This document shows positions 32,997-41,628 of a stretch of DNA of 44,014 bases, in pieces. Position 1 is the stretch's first letter; the number at the start of each line of letters is the position of its first letter. Source of the DNA: Firmicutes bacterium UBA5286 (GTDB lineage Bacteria; Bacillota; Proteinivoracia; UBA4975); assembly GCA_002408465.1 (NCBI GenBank), contig DHSM01000021.1, positions 13,916 through 57,929 on the forward strand, written 5' to 3'. A program made the position numbers and the translations under genes. The notes under the pieces are model-generated. The model was not told where the DNA came from and searched no databases. It was given only the letters and a program-made list of their open reading frames with translations.

Positions 32997-33365
32997 TTAC
33001 CTCCCGACTAATTCCAATAACCTGGGAACCATAACAAGAACACCAACAACAACGGCATACAGCGCGGACGTCAAGACTGCAGCGGCAGCGCAGTTCTTGG
33101 CGATCTTAGCCAAGGGATGATAATCGGCGGTATACAAGTCAATGGTTTTTTCTATTGCAGTATTAATCAGTTCACTGATAAGGACAAAAAAAGCTGCCGA
33201 GAGCAGAAATAATGCCTGGTAAAGTTCAAAATCCAGAACAACCAGCAGAATTCCAAGGATGACAGAGGCAACGCAATGAACTCTGAAATTGCGCTGGGTT
33301 TTAAAGCTGTAGACCAAACCCTGAAACGCAAAGCGAAAGCTTTCCCATAGGGTTTTGGCACGCAA
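32997..33365 (-). CDS. dgkA: Undecaprenol/diacylglycerol kinase
   Basis: A small integral membrane kinase. In Gram-positives it phosphorylates undecaprenol, returning the lipid carrier to wall synthesis. 122 residues with three hydrophobic helices (about 30-46, 49-66, 93-113). The catalytic helix ELINTAIEKTIDL (65-77) holds the conserved Glu and Asn-Thr-Ala-Ile-Glu. FKTQRNFRVH precedes the first helix. It starts 1 nt before the end of ybeY's region, in the conserved ybeY-dgkA-cdd-era order. Confidence 0.93.
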   Translation of the reverse strand: MRAKTLWESFRFAFQGLVYSFKTQRNFRVHCVASVILGILLVVLDFELYQALFLLSAAFFVLISELINTAIEKTIDLYTADYHPLAKIAKNCAAAAVLTSALYAVVVGVLVMVPRLLELVGR

Positions 33366-33366
33366 A

Positions 33367-33801
33367 TTACACCCTCCCCAAGTTTAATCTAGCAAGGATT
33401 TTTTCTTCCATGGCGCGCATCTCAGGGTTTGGTTCCTCGCCGTGGTCATAGCCCAGCAAGTGCAAAATTCCATGCACTAATAAAAAGCAAAATTCTCTTT
33501 GGCGGCTGTGGCCATACTCCTGAGCCTGACTCTCCACCCGCCGCCAACAGATGTAAATCTCGCCGGTGATCTCATCTCCTGCTCCCAAGGGAAAACTAAG
33601 GACATCGGTAACAGAGTCATTATGCCGAAAATCCCTGTTTAACTGGCGCACCAGCCCTTCAGAAGCCACAATAACATTATAACATTCCTTGGGAAAAGAT
33701 GTACTGAAAGCCTCTTCCACCGCTTGCGCTGTCTGATTCACAAGAAAAGCCAGATCCCCTGCGCCCTCAAACTCCTGCTCATAAAAAAGTTGCAGCTGCA
33801 T
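33367..33801 (-). CDS. ybeY: Endoribonuclease YbeY
   Basis: A zinc-dependent single-strand RNase for 16S rRNA 3'-end maturation and ribosome quality control. 144 residues. The metal site H110-x3-H114-x5-H120 is visible in HGILHLLGYDHG. The conserved strand motif NDSVTDVLSFPLG precedes it, with a conserved LNRDFR. It is flanked by pgpH (yqfF) and dgkA, the standard Firmicutes context. Confidence 0.96.
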   Translation of the reverse strand: MQLQLFYEQEFEGAGDLAFLVNQTAQAVEEAFSTSFPKECYNVIVASEGLVRQLNRDFRHNDSVTDVLSFPLGAGDEITGEIYICWRRVESQAQEYGHSRQREFCFLLVHGILHLLGYDHGEEPNPEMRAMEEKILARLNLGRV

Positions 33802-33814
33802 ATCTGTCCTCCTC

Positions 33815-35974
33815 TTACGAACTCAATTTAGCCAAGTCTTTTTCAGTTGGATAGGCAATACGTTTATGATAAATGCCGGCAAAAACCTTTACAAAGGCTT
33901 GAGAAATCAGGCTAAGGTCCTTAAGAGTCAAATCACATTGATCCAGTTGGCCATCAGCCAATTTTTCCTGCACAATCTTGTCTACCATACCCTGAATCCG
34001 AAATTGATTGGGCTGGGAAAGAGATCTGACTGCAGCCTCAACAGAGTCGGCCAGCATTATTATGCCGGCCTCTTTGAACTGAGGCTTGGGCCCATCATAC
34101 CGGAACTTGTCTTCCAGCAGCAGATCCTTATTGCCCCGTTCCGCAAGGGCCCGATGATAAAAGAAGCCGATCAAGGTGCTGCCGTGATGCTGTTCAATAA
34201 TATCCTTAATTACCGGCGGCAGCTTGTACTGTTGGGCCAATTCGACGCCTCCGCGGACATGGGCAGTGAGAATCATGCTGCTGAGGCTGGGAGGGATTTT
34301 ATCGTGGGGATTGTTGCCCTGAAATTGATTTTCAATAAAAAAGTATGGCCGGGTCAGTTTGCCCAGGTCATGATAGTAGGAACCAACCCTGGATAGCACC
34401 GGGTCAGCGCCTACAGCTTCTGATGCCGCCTCTGCCAGATTGCCTACCATGATGCTGTGGTGGTATGTGCCCGGCGCTTCCAGCAGCAAACGCTTGAGGG
34501 GCTTCTGATTGGGATTGGCCAATTCAAGCAGCCTGATTGAGGTGGTTATGCCAAAAGCTGATTCAATAAAAGGCAAGAGGCCTATTGCAAAGACAGAAGA
34601 AAGAAGGCCGCTGGCAACGCCCATGGCCAGATCCAGCAGTGTCCGCTGGACAGAGGTCTGCGTTAAAGCCAGGCCGTTGCTGATAAGGGTCAAACCAAGT
34701 ATCCCTATAGCGTTGGCTGCTGCCACCAGCAGTCCGGCTCTGGTCAGGTCTGACCTTTGGTTGACCTTGGATACACTGTAGGCGCTGGCTATGCTGCCGA
34801 TTAAGGCCATCACCAGCACGTTGAGTTCACTGCCGGCGGTAACGGCAATAACCAAAGCCAATGTGGTTCCGAAAAACAGGGCAAGGTTGACGTCAAAAAT
34901 GATGGCAAGGAGCAAAGAAGCCATTCCTGCGGGAATCAAATATGCCGAACCCGCTTCAAAGAGCAAGCCGCCGAATAATTTGGCCGCCCATAAAGTGAGA
35001 ATAATGATCAGTCCGATCAACCAGAGCCGGGAAGGGAATGCAAAGAGCTCTGGCCGGTAGCGGTACAAATAGTATCCCCAGGCCGAAAAAATGCAGAGAA
35101 TCAAGATTGTCAGGCCCAGGTAATACCCGTAGGCAAAACTGGTTTCCAGCATTCCCAGAGCCCGAAGTTGGGTAAGATGTGCGGCGGTAACAGCTTCGCC
35201 TTTATCAATGATTTTGGCCCCTTTGAGAATGACAATATCCTCAACCTGATCCCTGGCCCTGCGGCGCTGGGCAGCAGTTTCTTCCGGAGAGTAGATTCTG
35301 TTGTGTCGATAATTTTCTTCCAGACTTGTGACGACCAATTCTCTCAGCTCGGGCACAATCTGTGCTTGATACAGGTCAGTTTTTATCTCTTGCAGACTTG
35401 CCGCCACTTCATCAGGCTTAATCCCTGGCTGCAGATTGGCGCTGATTAGGTTTCTGGTCAAATCCAGAGCTTGTTGGACACTTTCCCGTGGAATGGCCAA
35501 TAAGGCCAAAGCCCTTTCCTCATCCCCGACCGCGGGAAAGGATTCCAGCAGTTGGGCAGCCAACTCTTGCCGGGAGATTTCATCAGTCTCTTGATCGGCT
35601 TCGTTTTCCCCCTGGTTTTCTTCTGCAGCGGCAGCTTCCCGGTCTTTTACTTCCAGCAAGTACACCAGCAATCCCGTAACCTGATTGCTGACTTTGCCTT
35701 CTACTGACGAATCATATAAGTAGACATCTTCAACCTGTTCAGCTGCTCTAGAGCGGGCAATGCTTGTAGCCTCCTGATCGATGACAGACCTGGACGCATA
35801 GATGGTATCAGGAGAAATTTCTCCCTCTTCCAATTCATATTGGGCAGGCAAGATGCCAACGGCCACCGTGGCCAAAAGGGCTAAAAATATGACGATTCCC
35901 TGGAATATTTTATATTCCGGCTCTTGCCTGAAGTGCTGCAGTTTGTCCAATAAATGTTTCAGCATTCCCTTCAT
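33815..35974 (-). CDS. pgpH: 7TM-HD domain c-di-AMP phosphodiesterase (PgpH/YqfF type)
   Basis: A membrane enzyme that by family knowledge hydrolyses cyclic di-AMP. 719 residues. One N-terminal helix (about 22-42) and a large extracytoplasmic 7TMR-HDED domain (about 45-270) come first. Seven helices follow (about 280-470), then a cytoplasmic HD domain with YHHSIMVGNLAEAAS, YYHDLGKL (His-Asp), TAHVRGGVELA and EQHHGSTLIGFFY. The extracytoplasmic part contains an acidic, low-complexity insert (EENQGENEADQETDE). It lies between phoH and ybeY. Confidence 0.92.
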   Translation of the reverse strand: MKGMLKHLLDKLQHFRQEPEYKIFQGIVIFLALLATVAVGILPAQYELEEGEISPDTIYASRSVIDQEATSIARSRAAEQVEDVYLYDSSVEGKVSNQVTGLLVYLLEVKDREAAAAEENQGENEADQETDEISRQELAAQLLESFPAVGDEERALALLAIPRESVQQALDLTRNLISANLQPGIKPDEVAASLQEIKTDLYQAQIVPELRELVVTSLEENYRHNRIYSPEETAAQRRRARDQVEDIVILKGAKIIDKGEAVTAAHLTQLRALGMLETSFAYGYYLGLTILILCIFSAWGYYLYRYRPELFAFPSRLWLIGLIIILTLWAAKLFGGLLFEAGSAYLIPAGMASLLLAIIFDVNLALFFGTTLALVIAVTAGSELNVLVMALIGSIASAYSVSKVNQRSDLTRAGLLVAAANAIGILGLTLISNGLALTQTSVQRTLLDLAMGVASGLLSSVFAIGLLPFIESAFGITTSIRLLELANPNQKPLKRLLLEAPGTYHHSIMVGNLAEAASEAVGADPVLSRVGSYYHDLGKLTRPYFFIENQFQGNNPHDKIPPSLSSMILTAHVRGGVELAQQYKLPPVIKDIIEQHHGSTLIGFFYHRALAERGNKDLLLEDKFRYDGPKPQFKEAGIIMLADSVEAAVRSLSQPNQFRIQGMVDKIVQEKLADGQLDQCDLTLKDLSLISQAFVKVFAGIYHKRIAYPTEKDLAKLSS

Positions 35975-35983
35975 ATCCCCGCC

Positions 35984-36940
35984 TCACTTTCTTTTGGGGG
36001 CATATCTGGCATAGGCCTGTACAATATCTGCCACCAGCCTGTGCCGAATAATATCTGATTCGTCCAGATGAATTACTTCAATTCCCTCTATTCCCCGCAA
36101 TATACCAATAACCTGGCGCAGCCCCGACACTGTATCCCGAGGCAAATCAATCTGAGTAATATCTCCGGTGACTATAGCCTTGGAACCAAAGCCAAACCGG
36201 GTGAGAAACATCTTCATCTGTTCAGGCGTTGTATTTTGCGCCTCATCAAGAATGATAAAGGCATCGTTTAAGGTCCTACCCCGCATATAGGCCAAGGGGG
36301 CTACTTCGATGACACCCTTTTCCATATACTTCTGATAGATATCCAGGCCTAGAAATTCCAAAAGAGCATCATAGAGTGGTCTAAGATATGGATCCACCTT
36401 ATCCTGTAAGTCCCCGGGCAAAAAGCCCAGCCTTTCACCGGCCTCGATGGCGGGCCGGGTCAAGATGATCTTAGCGATCTGCTTTTCTTTAAGCGCCCGC
36501 ACTGCCATGGCCACGGCGAGATAAGTCTTGCCAGTGCCTGCAGGGCCAATGCCGAAAACCAGGTCATTTTTTTTAATGGCCTGGATATAGCGGTGCTGCC
36601 CGGCAGTCTTGGCGATAACCTTTTTCCCCCGGGGAGTAATTAGGATTTCATCTTTGTAGAAGACCCGGTGGTCGGTTTTATGGGCTTTATAATTTTCCAC
36701 CATATGCTTTACTTCTTCATAGTCTGGGCAATAACCTGCCCGAATTATTTCCAAAATCTGTTTTATTAAATCTTCTGCCAGCTCCCGGTTTGGCGAGGGG
36801 CCAGACACATGCAAGCCCTCATCCTTGAGGACAAGGTTAACCCCAAAGACTTTGGCAAAGAGGGCGAGATTTTTATCCTGCATTCCCAGAAGTTTCAGTG
36901 CCTCTCCGTTGTCAAGCTTTATATTCGCTGCTTCAGTCAA
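35984..36940 (-). CDS. phoH: PhoH-like ATPase
   Basis: A P-loop ATPase of the PhoH/YbeZ family that acts with YbeY in RNA handling. 318 residues. A KH-like N-terminal region (about 20-70) is followed by Walker A GPAGTGKTYL (132-141), then LTRPAIEAGERLGFLPG. Walker B is FIILDEAQNTTPEQMKMFLT, and a C-terminal SGLRQVIGILRGIEGI segment completes it. It starts 4 nt downstream of yqfD and precedes pgpH by 9 nt. yqfC-yqfD-phoH-yqfF-ybeY is the expected order. Confidence 0.95.
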   Translation of the reverse strand: MTEAANIKLDNGEALKLLGMQDKNLALFAKVFGVNLVLKDEGLHVSGPSPNRELAEDLIKQILEIIRAGYCPDYEEVKHMVENYKAHKTDHRVFYKDEILITPRGKKVIAKTAGQHRYIQAIKKNDLVFGIGPAGTGKTYLAVAMAVRALKEKQIAKIILTRPAIEAGERLGFLPGDLQDKVDPYLRPLYDALLEFLGLDIYQKYMEKGVIEVAPLAYMRGRTLNDAFIILDEAQNTTPEQMKMFLTRFGFGSKAIVTGDITQIDLPRDTVSGLRQVIGILRGIEGIEVIHLDESDIIRHRLVADIVQAYARYAPKRK

Positions 36941-36944
36941 TCAC

Positions 36945-38096
36945 TCATTCCCCCCTGATTTGAACCCTTTCACGGCCAATACTGGTTTCAACTGTCAAGA
37001 GCACCCTGTAGCCAAACATACCCTCACCCAGCGAAACCTTCTCCACCTCTTTACTCAATATGACAGCTTGTTCTTCAACCTGTGCATGGGCGGCAATCAT
37101 CGCCCGCAAAAGGGCAAGTTCATCAGCTTCCGCTGGCGAAAAAATATTGGTGTTCAAGATAATTTCCGAATATAAGCGGCGGAGGAAAACGATATTAGTG
37201 CTATAAATGCTTGTGGATGACTCTTCGACTTCGTAGTTGTCAAATCGGGGCCTGCGGGAAAGGGGTATTTTTTTGCCCCACAGCTGGAGAATATCAACTT
37301 GCTGCTGCCTTCCCGTATAACTCTTCTCAATTTCTTCTAAAGCCGCTTCGCCGTAACCCTCAAGAAACACTCTCCCTTTAACGGAACCGGCGGCATTAAT
37401 CATGTTGTCCCCATCCCTGTAGCCGGCAATAAGCACATCGCCCTTGGCCACAGTCATGCCCGGCTCCACTTTGGGAATACCCTTTAGCACCATCATTTCA
37501 AATATTATACCATCATACTCCGCAACTATGTCAATAACCGCCCCAAATTGCATGGGGTTATATTCTTTTTCAACAATGCGAATGCTGATTTTCGTGCCTG
37601 TCCTGTCCACTGCCACCCAGGCCATCTGAGGAAACTTGACATAGAGGTTTTGTTCAATTTCATTTAAATTCAGGTCCCGAATTTTCCCCCATTTGTACAC
37701 ACCTAAATCCCTGATATATTCCCTGACTTCAGCCCTGTTTATCTCCTCCAACCCATTTAGCTCTACTGTCCAAACGAGGCCCGAAAGGTAATAGATTGCC
37801 AGGCAAAAACAAAAAAATCCTACCAGCAAGAACTTTCTCTTGCCCAGCAGCCGCAGCCAGACGACAAAGCCGGTTTCCCTGAGTATTTCCACAGAGAAGC
37901 CCCTGTCATGCTGCATTTGTTTTAACTTTTTCAGGCTGCTGAAATCGGTGGAAAAGACCAGTACTTTTCCTGCCACTTCCATATCCCATACTCTAATTTC
38001 CTTGTCTGCGGCCAGGTTGATGAATTCTTCCGGGTACATTCCCGAAATCTGTATTTTTACACTGCCGGATAACGCTGCATTTGTTCCCCCTTTCAC
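36945..38096 (-). CDS. yqfD: Sporulation protein YqfD
   Basis: A membrane protein needed for sporulation in Bacillus; its mechanism is unclear. 383 residues. A cytoplasmic N-terminal part of about 90 residues leads into one transmembrane helix (about 90-110, FLLVGFFCFCLAIYYLSG). A large extracytoplasmic domain follows, with LNLNEIEQNLYVKFPQMAWV and EPGMTVAKGDVLIAGYR. The start is GTG at 38094-38096, overlapping the yqfC stop as GTGA. The pair is the classic sigma-E-controlled yqfC-yqfD operon; I did not identify its promoter. Confidence 0.93.
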   Translation of the reverse strand: MKGGTNAALSGSVKIQISGMYPEEFINLAADKEIRVWDMEVAGKVLVFSTDFSSLKKLKQMQHDRGFSVEILRETGFVVWLRLLGKRKFLLVGFFCFCLAIYYLSGLVWTVELNGLEEINRAEVREYIRDLGVYKWGKIRDLNLNEIEQNLYVKFPQMAWVAVDRTGTKISIRIVEKEYNPMQFGAVIDIVAEYDGIIFEMMVLKGIPKVEPGMTVAKGDVLIAGYRDGDNMINAAGSVKGRVFLEGYGEAALEEIEKSYTGRQQQVDILQLWGKKIPLSRRPRFDNYEVEESSTSIYSTNIVFLRRLYSEIILNTNIFSPAEADELALLRAMIAAHAQVEEQAVILSKEVEKVSLGEGMFGYRVLLTVETSIGRERVQIRGE

Positions 38097-38374
38097 CGCA
38101 ATACCTCCAGACCAATATTATCGATCAGCCCTTCGATGAATATCTCATGAGCATAGACGGTGCGCACCTGCAAATCCTGGCCTTTGACCACTATCTCTCC
38201 CCCCTTGACACTGATGCGGATTAATTCCCTGTCATAGAGGATAATGCCCTTGTGGTTTTCCACAAATAACTGCCCTCTGCCCAGCAAAGTCAGGCGGAAT
38301 AAATCGGCAACCAAATCCTGGGGAAGGTCAAAAATATCTGCTATCTTTTTCGAAACTATTTCTTTTCGGGCCAT
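38093..38374 (-). CDS. yqfC: Sporulation protein YqfC
   Basis: 93 residues, resembling the YabP/YqfC family. Conserved parts are LTLLGRGQLFVENHKGIILY, DRELIRISVKGGEIVVKG and LQVRTVYAHEIFIEG. The ATG follows an AGGGAGGTG site. It opens the long minus-strand block. A terminator at 38424-38455 separates it from the accessory region. Confidence 0.92.
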   Translation of the reverse strand: MARKEIVSKKIADIFDLPQDLVADLFRLTLLGRGQLFVENHKGIILYDRELIRISVKGGEIVVKGQDLQVRTVYAHEIFIEGLIDNIGLEVLR

Positions 38375-38423
38375 TACATCTCACCTCCCTAAAAAATATG
38401 CCTCCGGGCGATGAGGTATAACA

Positions 38424-38455
38424 GCAAAAAAACAGAAGAACACTGGTCCTTCTGT
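38424..38455 (-). terminator. Intrinsic terminator upstream of the yqfC operon
   Basis: ACAGAAG/CTTCTGT with a 10-nt loop, followed on the minus strand by seven Ts. It blocks transcripts arriving from the Rhs/IS region before yqfC. Confidence 0.75.
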
Positions 38456-38535
38456 TTATAAGCTTGATGTGGTAACCTACTTGCGGACACCTTGAAGATG
38501 GACAATAATTAAAGATATGTCAGGGAGGTGTCGGC

Positions 38536-38628
38536 ATGGCGAAATATTTCGATAGGGATACGAAGGCAGTTTATGTAGAGCAGATTAATTCCGGAAAAGT
38601 GTTGACAACCCCCAGTTCCCTACAATAA
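38536..38628 (+). pseudogene. Fragment resembling an IS3 orfA start
   Basis: A 30-codon ORF, MAKYFDRDTKAVYVEQINSG and onward, behind a good AGGGAGG site. The start resembles IS3 OrfA proteins, and a TTGCGGACA sequence 60 nt upstream resembles an IS3 terminus. The rest is missing. Confidence 0.4.
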
Positions 38629-38647
38629 CTTTACACTAACGCTGCAA

Positions 38648-38826
38648 TCAAGTACTGATTTCTCCCTTTTGGGAGATATTGTCTTGACTAACAGCCTTTT
38701 GACTGAGCGACAGCTCAACCACACTTTCGAGGACTTCGGAAAGGTGTTTTGTTCCGGCAAAATAGTTTTGCACGATATATACTCTGCCATCCGCCGGATG
38801 TTGTAAATGATGGTATTACTTTCCAC
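38648..38826 (-). pseudogene. Frameshifted small ORF; candidate orphan immunity gene
   Basis: GTG at 38824-38826 follows GGAGGG by 7-8 nt. The first frame reads MESNTIIYNIRRMAEYISCK. A base lost near 38765 moves the frame to YFAGTKHLSEVLESVVELSL and onward to a stop at 38648-38650. The composite of about 59 residues looks protein-like in both parts, whereas the unshifted frame turns into Ser/Lys-rich nonsense. Its place after the orphan Rhs toxin tip would suit an immunity gene. No family is recognised. Confidence 0.4.
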
Positions 38827-38844
38827 TCTGCCGCCCTCCTTTTC

Positions 38845-38881
38845 AAAAACCCTTCATCTAATGCACTGAATCGGGGTTTTT
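38845..38881 (-). terminator. Terminator-like hairpin between Rhs remnant and small ORF
   Basis: AAAAACCC (38845-38852) pairs with GGGTTTTT (38874-38881) around a 21-nt loop; on the minus strand the downstream arm ends in five Ts. It lies 19 nt upstream of the small ORF start. A weak terminator at best. Confidence 0.4.
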
Positions 38882-39010
38882 GAGGGGGGTGTTTTGCTAA
38901 AATAATATTGATCCTCCGTGAAAAGAAGGACAGTTTGGTAGGGTGGATTATACTGTAGACTTAAGTATTTTTCTGTGGATTCCACAGAAAGTGTTTTTCT
39001 AAGTGCGGAA

Positions 39011-39189
39011 TTACATTTGCAAAAGAGCTGTGTTGATTGTATGATGCGATAACATTTGCATTTGTTCTATGCCACGAGCTTCAAGCGCGTTTAAGCCTGT
39101 TGCTAACGGCACCATTTCCAAATGGGACCTTGCTGGATTTTTTTCATGAGCCTTCGCCCTTTTTGCAGGACTTGTAGTCCGCCCTACAT
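39011..39189 (-). pseudogene. Orphan Rhs C-terminal toxin remnant, GIY-YIG-like
   Basis: Directly outside the IS21 end the frame reads VGRTTSPAKRAKAHEKNP, then LEMVPLATGLNALEARGIEQ and onward to a stop at 39011-39013. A Tyr-Val-Gly start with RxxxH and a later Glu is reminiscent of GIY-YIG nucleases and of Rhs/WapA tip domains of this style. That family call is inference. Together with the Rhs core fragment beyond IS21 (41629-42258) it formed one orphan toxin module. The linking core segment is missing, so it is dead. Confidence 0.6.
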
Positions 39190-39241
39190 TGTAAACGGCA
39201 AGTACTTTTGGACGAATTTCGGCAAATAGTTTTACCCGTTT

Positions 39242-39988
39242 CTACCTAAGAATTGTATCTCTGTGTTTTAACCTGTAGCTGTCTCCAGTCATGTTGAAAA
39301 TCTCGCTGTGATGGGTAAGCCGATACAAAATGGCGGTTGTAATAACCGGATCCTGGAGCAGTTCTGCCCATTCTTCAAACCCTTTGTTTGAGGTAATTAT
39401 CACTGACCTTTGCTCATAAAGGTTTGAAATCACCTGAAAGAAGAGGTTTGACTCTTGCCTAGATATGGGCTGGAATCCAATTTCGTCAATAATAATCAGG
39501 TCGGAATTCATGATTCTCCGTAATTTCTGTCTGGCTCTAACTGAGATCTCCTCTGTTTTCAGTAACTTAATCAGTTTCTCCATAGTAACAAAGCTGACCT
39601 TATATCCCTGTTCAACTGCCTGAATACCAAGGGTAACGGCCAGATGTGTTTTGCCCACACCTGATGGACCAAGAAAGATTATGTTGTATGCTGCTTCAAT
39701 CCAGGACAAGTCTAGTAACTGAGTAATCTGGCGTTTAGTGACCGAGTTGTTAAAACTATAGTCATAGTCGTCCGGGAGTCGAATGTAGGGGAAGTCTGCC
39801 GAACTTAAACGGCGGTCTCTGGCTCTTTTCTCCCTGGCTATAATCTCTTCTTTCATAATCTGGTGCAAAAACTCCAGGTAAGAAATTTCTTTGCCATTGA
39901 TGTCTGGCAACAGCTGGTTAAGGTTGTCTCTGATGTGAGATAACCCCAAGGTAGTCAAGTAGCCTATTGTTTCGGCTTGGAGGGTCAT
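39242..39988 (-). CDS. istB: IS21 helper ATPase IstB
   Basis: An AAA+ ATPase that selects the target and activates the IstA transposase. 248 residues from ATG 39986-39988, which overlaps the istA stop as ATGA. The frame opens six codons earlier, inside istA. Walker A is FLGPSGVGKTHL (107-114 for GPSGVGKT), Walker B is DLIIIDEIGF, and sensor 1 is ITSNKGFEEW. LTHHSEIFNMTGDSYRLKHR is the typical IstB C-terminus. Confidence 0.95.
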   Translation of the reverse strand: MTLQAETIGYLTTLGLSHIRDNLNQLLPDINGKEISYLEFLHQIMKEEIIAREKRARDRRLSSADFPYIRLPDDYDYSFNNSVTKRQITQLLDLSWIEAAYNIIFLGPSGVGKTHLAVTLGIQAVEQGYKVSFVTMEKLIKLLKTEEISVRARQKLRRIMNSDLIIIDEIGFQPISRQESNLFFQVISNLYEQRSVIITSNKGFEEWAELLQDPVITTAILYRLTHHSEIFNMTGDSYRLKHRDTILR

Positions 39989-41505
39989 TGTTTGACACCT
40001 CCGCATATTGCCACATAATCTCTAATATCCCTTGATTCCGGCTTAATTTTATAAGAAGCGGGGACTGATGCTGGTCCCACACTTGTGGCCAGTGGGCTGT
40101 CTACCTTCATTTTTGAGAAATGTTCGGTAGCCGCCCTAAATTCGACAGCGCTCCACAACTCATTGTTAACACAGTAGTTAATAGCTTCCTGAATGTAGTT
40201 CATAGCATAATTTCTGGTAACATCCCGGATAAGCAGAAACTGGTCCCGGGTATACCGTGGTTTTTCTTTCCTGATCATATCCAGCAGTATGCTTGCCTCA
40301 GCACTATCCCCCAGCAAGTCCTGTATGTGGGCCTGCAACCCGGATATTTTGCTGTTATCCCGAAGATGATTTTTATTTTGAATCAATTGTCCCTTGCCAG
40401 AGTTAATCTTATGAGTGGCAATGACCTGGTTATTTGCCGGGTCTGTTAGCACTATGGTGTCAGCTTCTATTGTTAGGAAAAGCTGCTTGCCCGACCTATA
40501 GGTCCCCAGGGGAACAGAGTATCTGTTACTAAGATAGAGAATGGTATTGTCTTTCCTAACCCCTCTTGTTAGAATGGTAACAGAGTTTATTATTGGGGAT
40601 ACTGGCTGCAAGTATTGCTTTTCAAGGAGAAATACTTGCGCCGGTATCTTTTTTGTTATGCCATGCATTGTGGCGTTTCCGGTTCGGGACAACCATGCAA
40701 GGCAATCTTCGTTTAATGCAGCTAGATTGGTATATGTCCTGTGGGCAGCGAAGCTATTCTTCAAATACTTAACTACAGCTTCGACCCGGCCTTTGCTTTG
40801 GGGGTCGGCTCCCCGGCACAAGTGGACTTTAAATTTCATCTGCTGGCGATACCTTTCGAATTCATGCGTAAAAATTACGTCACCATAGTTTTCGCTCACT
40901 GCAACAATTTTGTCTTGATCGAAGACCAGATTCTTCGGCCTGCCGCCAAAGTACTCAAAGGCATGGTTAAGTAATTCCACCAGTTTTGCTGTGGTAAAGG
41001 GCTTGTCGCACCATTCGCCATATTTATATCTGGAGTGAGACAGAACCACGCCCATGCAATATAGTTTGACGGTTGTGCCGTCTGCCCTGCAGAGAATCTT
41101 CTCTCCGAAATCTACCTGGGCTTGCTCTCCCATAGGGGGATCCTCAACTGCCTGATGTTGTCTTGTGGGAATGTTTTTGGGAATGCAGTGTTTTTTTCGC
41201 AGGTTACTTACATAATACCTGACGGTGCGATCCTTACCCTTATATGTGTCAGGATGGTGCTCCTTGAGCCAATCATGTATTTGTGCGCTAGACATGTCCG
41301 GATGATCTGTAAGCCACCCTAGGATGTCATTTTCATATTGTTCCAGGTATTTGGGTCTTTGCCGCGAATTGACCAGCTTCTGATAATACTCATCCGGTTG
41401 CAGTTCCCAGTATTTGCGAACTGTCTTAACGTTAATACCAAGTTTTTGGGCTACCTGGGCTTTCTTAAACCCGTTTTCCTTTAGTTGATGAATTCGGCTG
41501 TACAT
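39985..41505 (-). CDS. istA: IS21 transposase IstA
   Basis: A DDE transposase of 506 residues from ATG 41503-41505, with AAGGGG about 7 nt upstream; the open frame extends five codons further. An N-terminal helix-turn-helix (KKAQVAQKLGINVKTVRKYW) precedes the catalytic core: Asp in QAQVDFGE, Asp in LVFDQDKI and Glu in QSKGRVEAVVKYLK. The C-terminal part is typical of IstA. istA and istB overlap. Both are intact, so the element may be active. Confidence 0.95.
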   Translation of the reverse strand: MYSRIHQLKENGFKKAQVAQKLGINVKTVRKYWELQPDEYYQKLVNSRQRPKYLEQYENDILGWLTDHPDMSSAQIHDWLKEHHPDTYKGKDRTVRYYVSNLRKKHCIPKNIPTRQHQAVEDPPMGEQAQVDFGEKILCRADGTTVKLYCMGVVLSHSRYKYGEWCDKPFTTAKLVELLNHAFEYFGGRPKNLVFDQDKIVAVSENYGDVIFTHEFERYRQQMKFKVHLCRGADPQSKGRVEAVVKYLKNSFAAHRTYTNLAALNEDCLAWLSRTGNATMHGITKKIPAQVFLLEKQYLQPVSPIINSVTILTRGVRKDNTILYLSNRYSVPLGTYRSGKQLFLTIEADTIVLTDPANNQVIATHKINSGKGQLIQNKNHLRDNSKISGLQAHIQDLLGDSAEASILLDMIRKEKPRYTRDQFLLIRDVTRNYAMNYIQEAINYCVNNELWSAVEFRAATEHFSKMKVDSPLATSVGPASVPASYKIKPESRDIRDYVAICGGVKQ

Positions 41506-41628
41506 GTTCCACCCCTTCAATTGTGTCCCCCTCCTGTCTGATAAAGCATACCAGACTGGGGAGGAATTTACGGAAAAAACGTCCGTTTTTGTTTGCCGAA
41601 ATTCATCCCTTTTATTTTACCGCTTACA

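Larger units (their letters stand above)
39190..41628 (-). mobile_element. Complete IS21-family insertion sequence
   Basis: 2439 bp with istA and istB. The termini are imperfect inverted repeats of about 40 nt, both starting TGTAA: TGTAAACGGCAA on the plus strand at 39190 and TGTAAGCGGTAA on the minus strand at 41628. They share an uninterrupted GAATTTCGGCAAA core (plus 39214-39226, minus 41604-41592). No target duplication of four or more bases is seen at the flanks, so a neighbouring deletion is likely. It separates an Rhs core fragment from its toxin tip. Confidence 0.85.

Noticed and set aside
34791..35060. Plus-strand ORF within pgpH
   Set aside because: It lies entirely opposite the membrane-helix region of pgpH, where such shadow frames are common; no start signal or family likeness.
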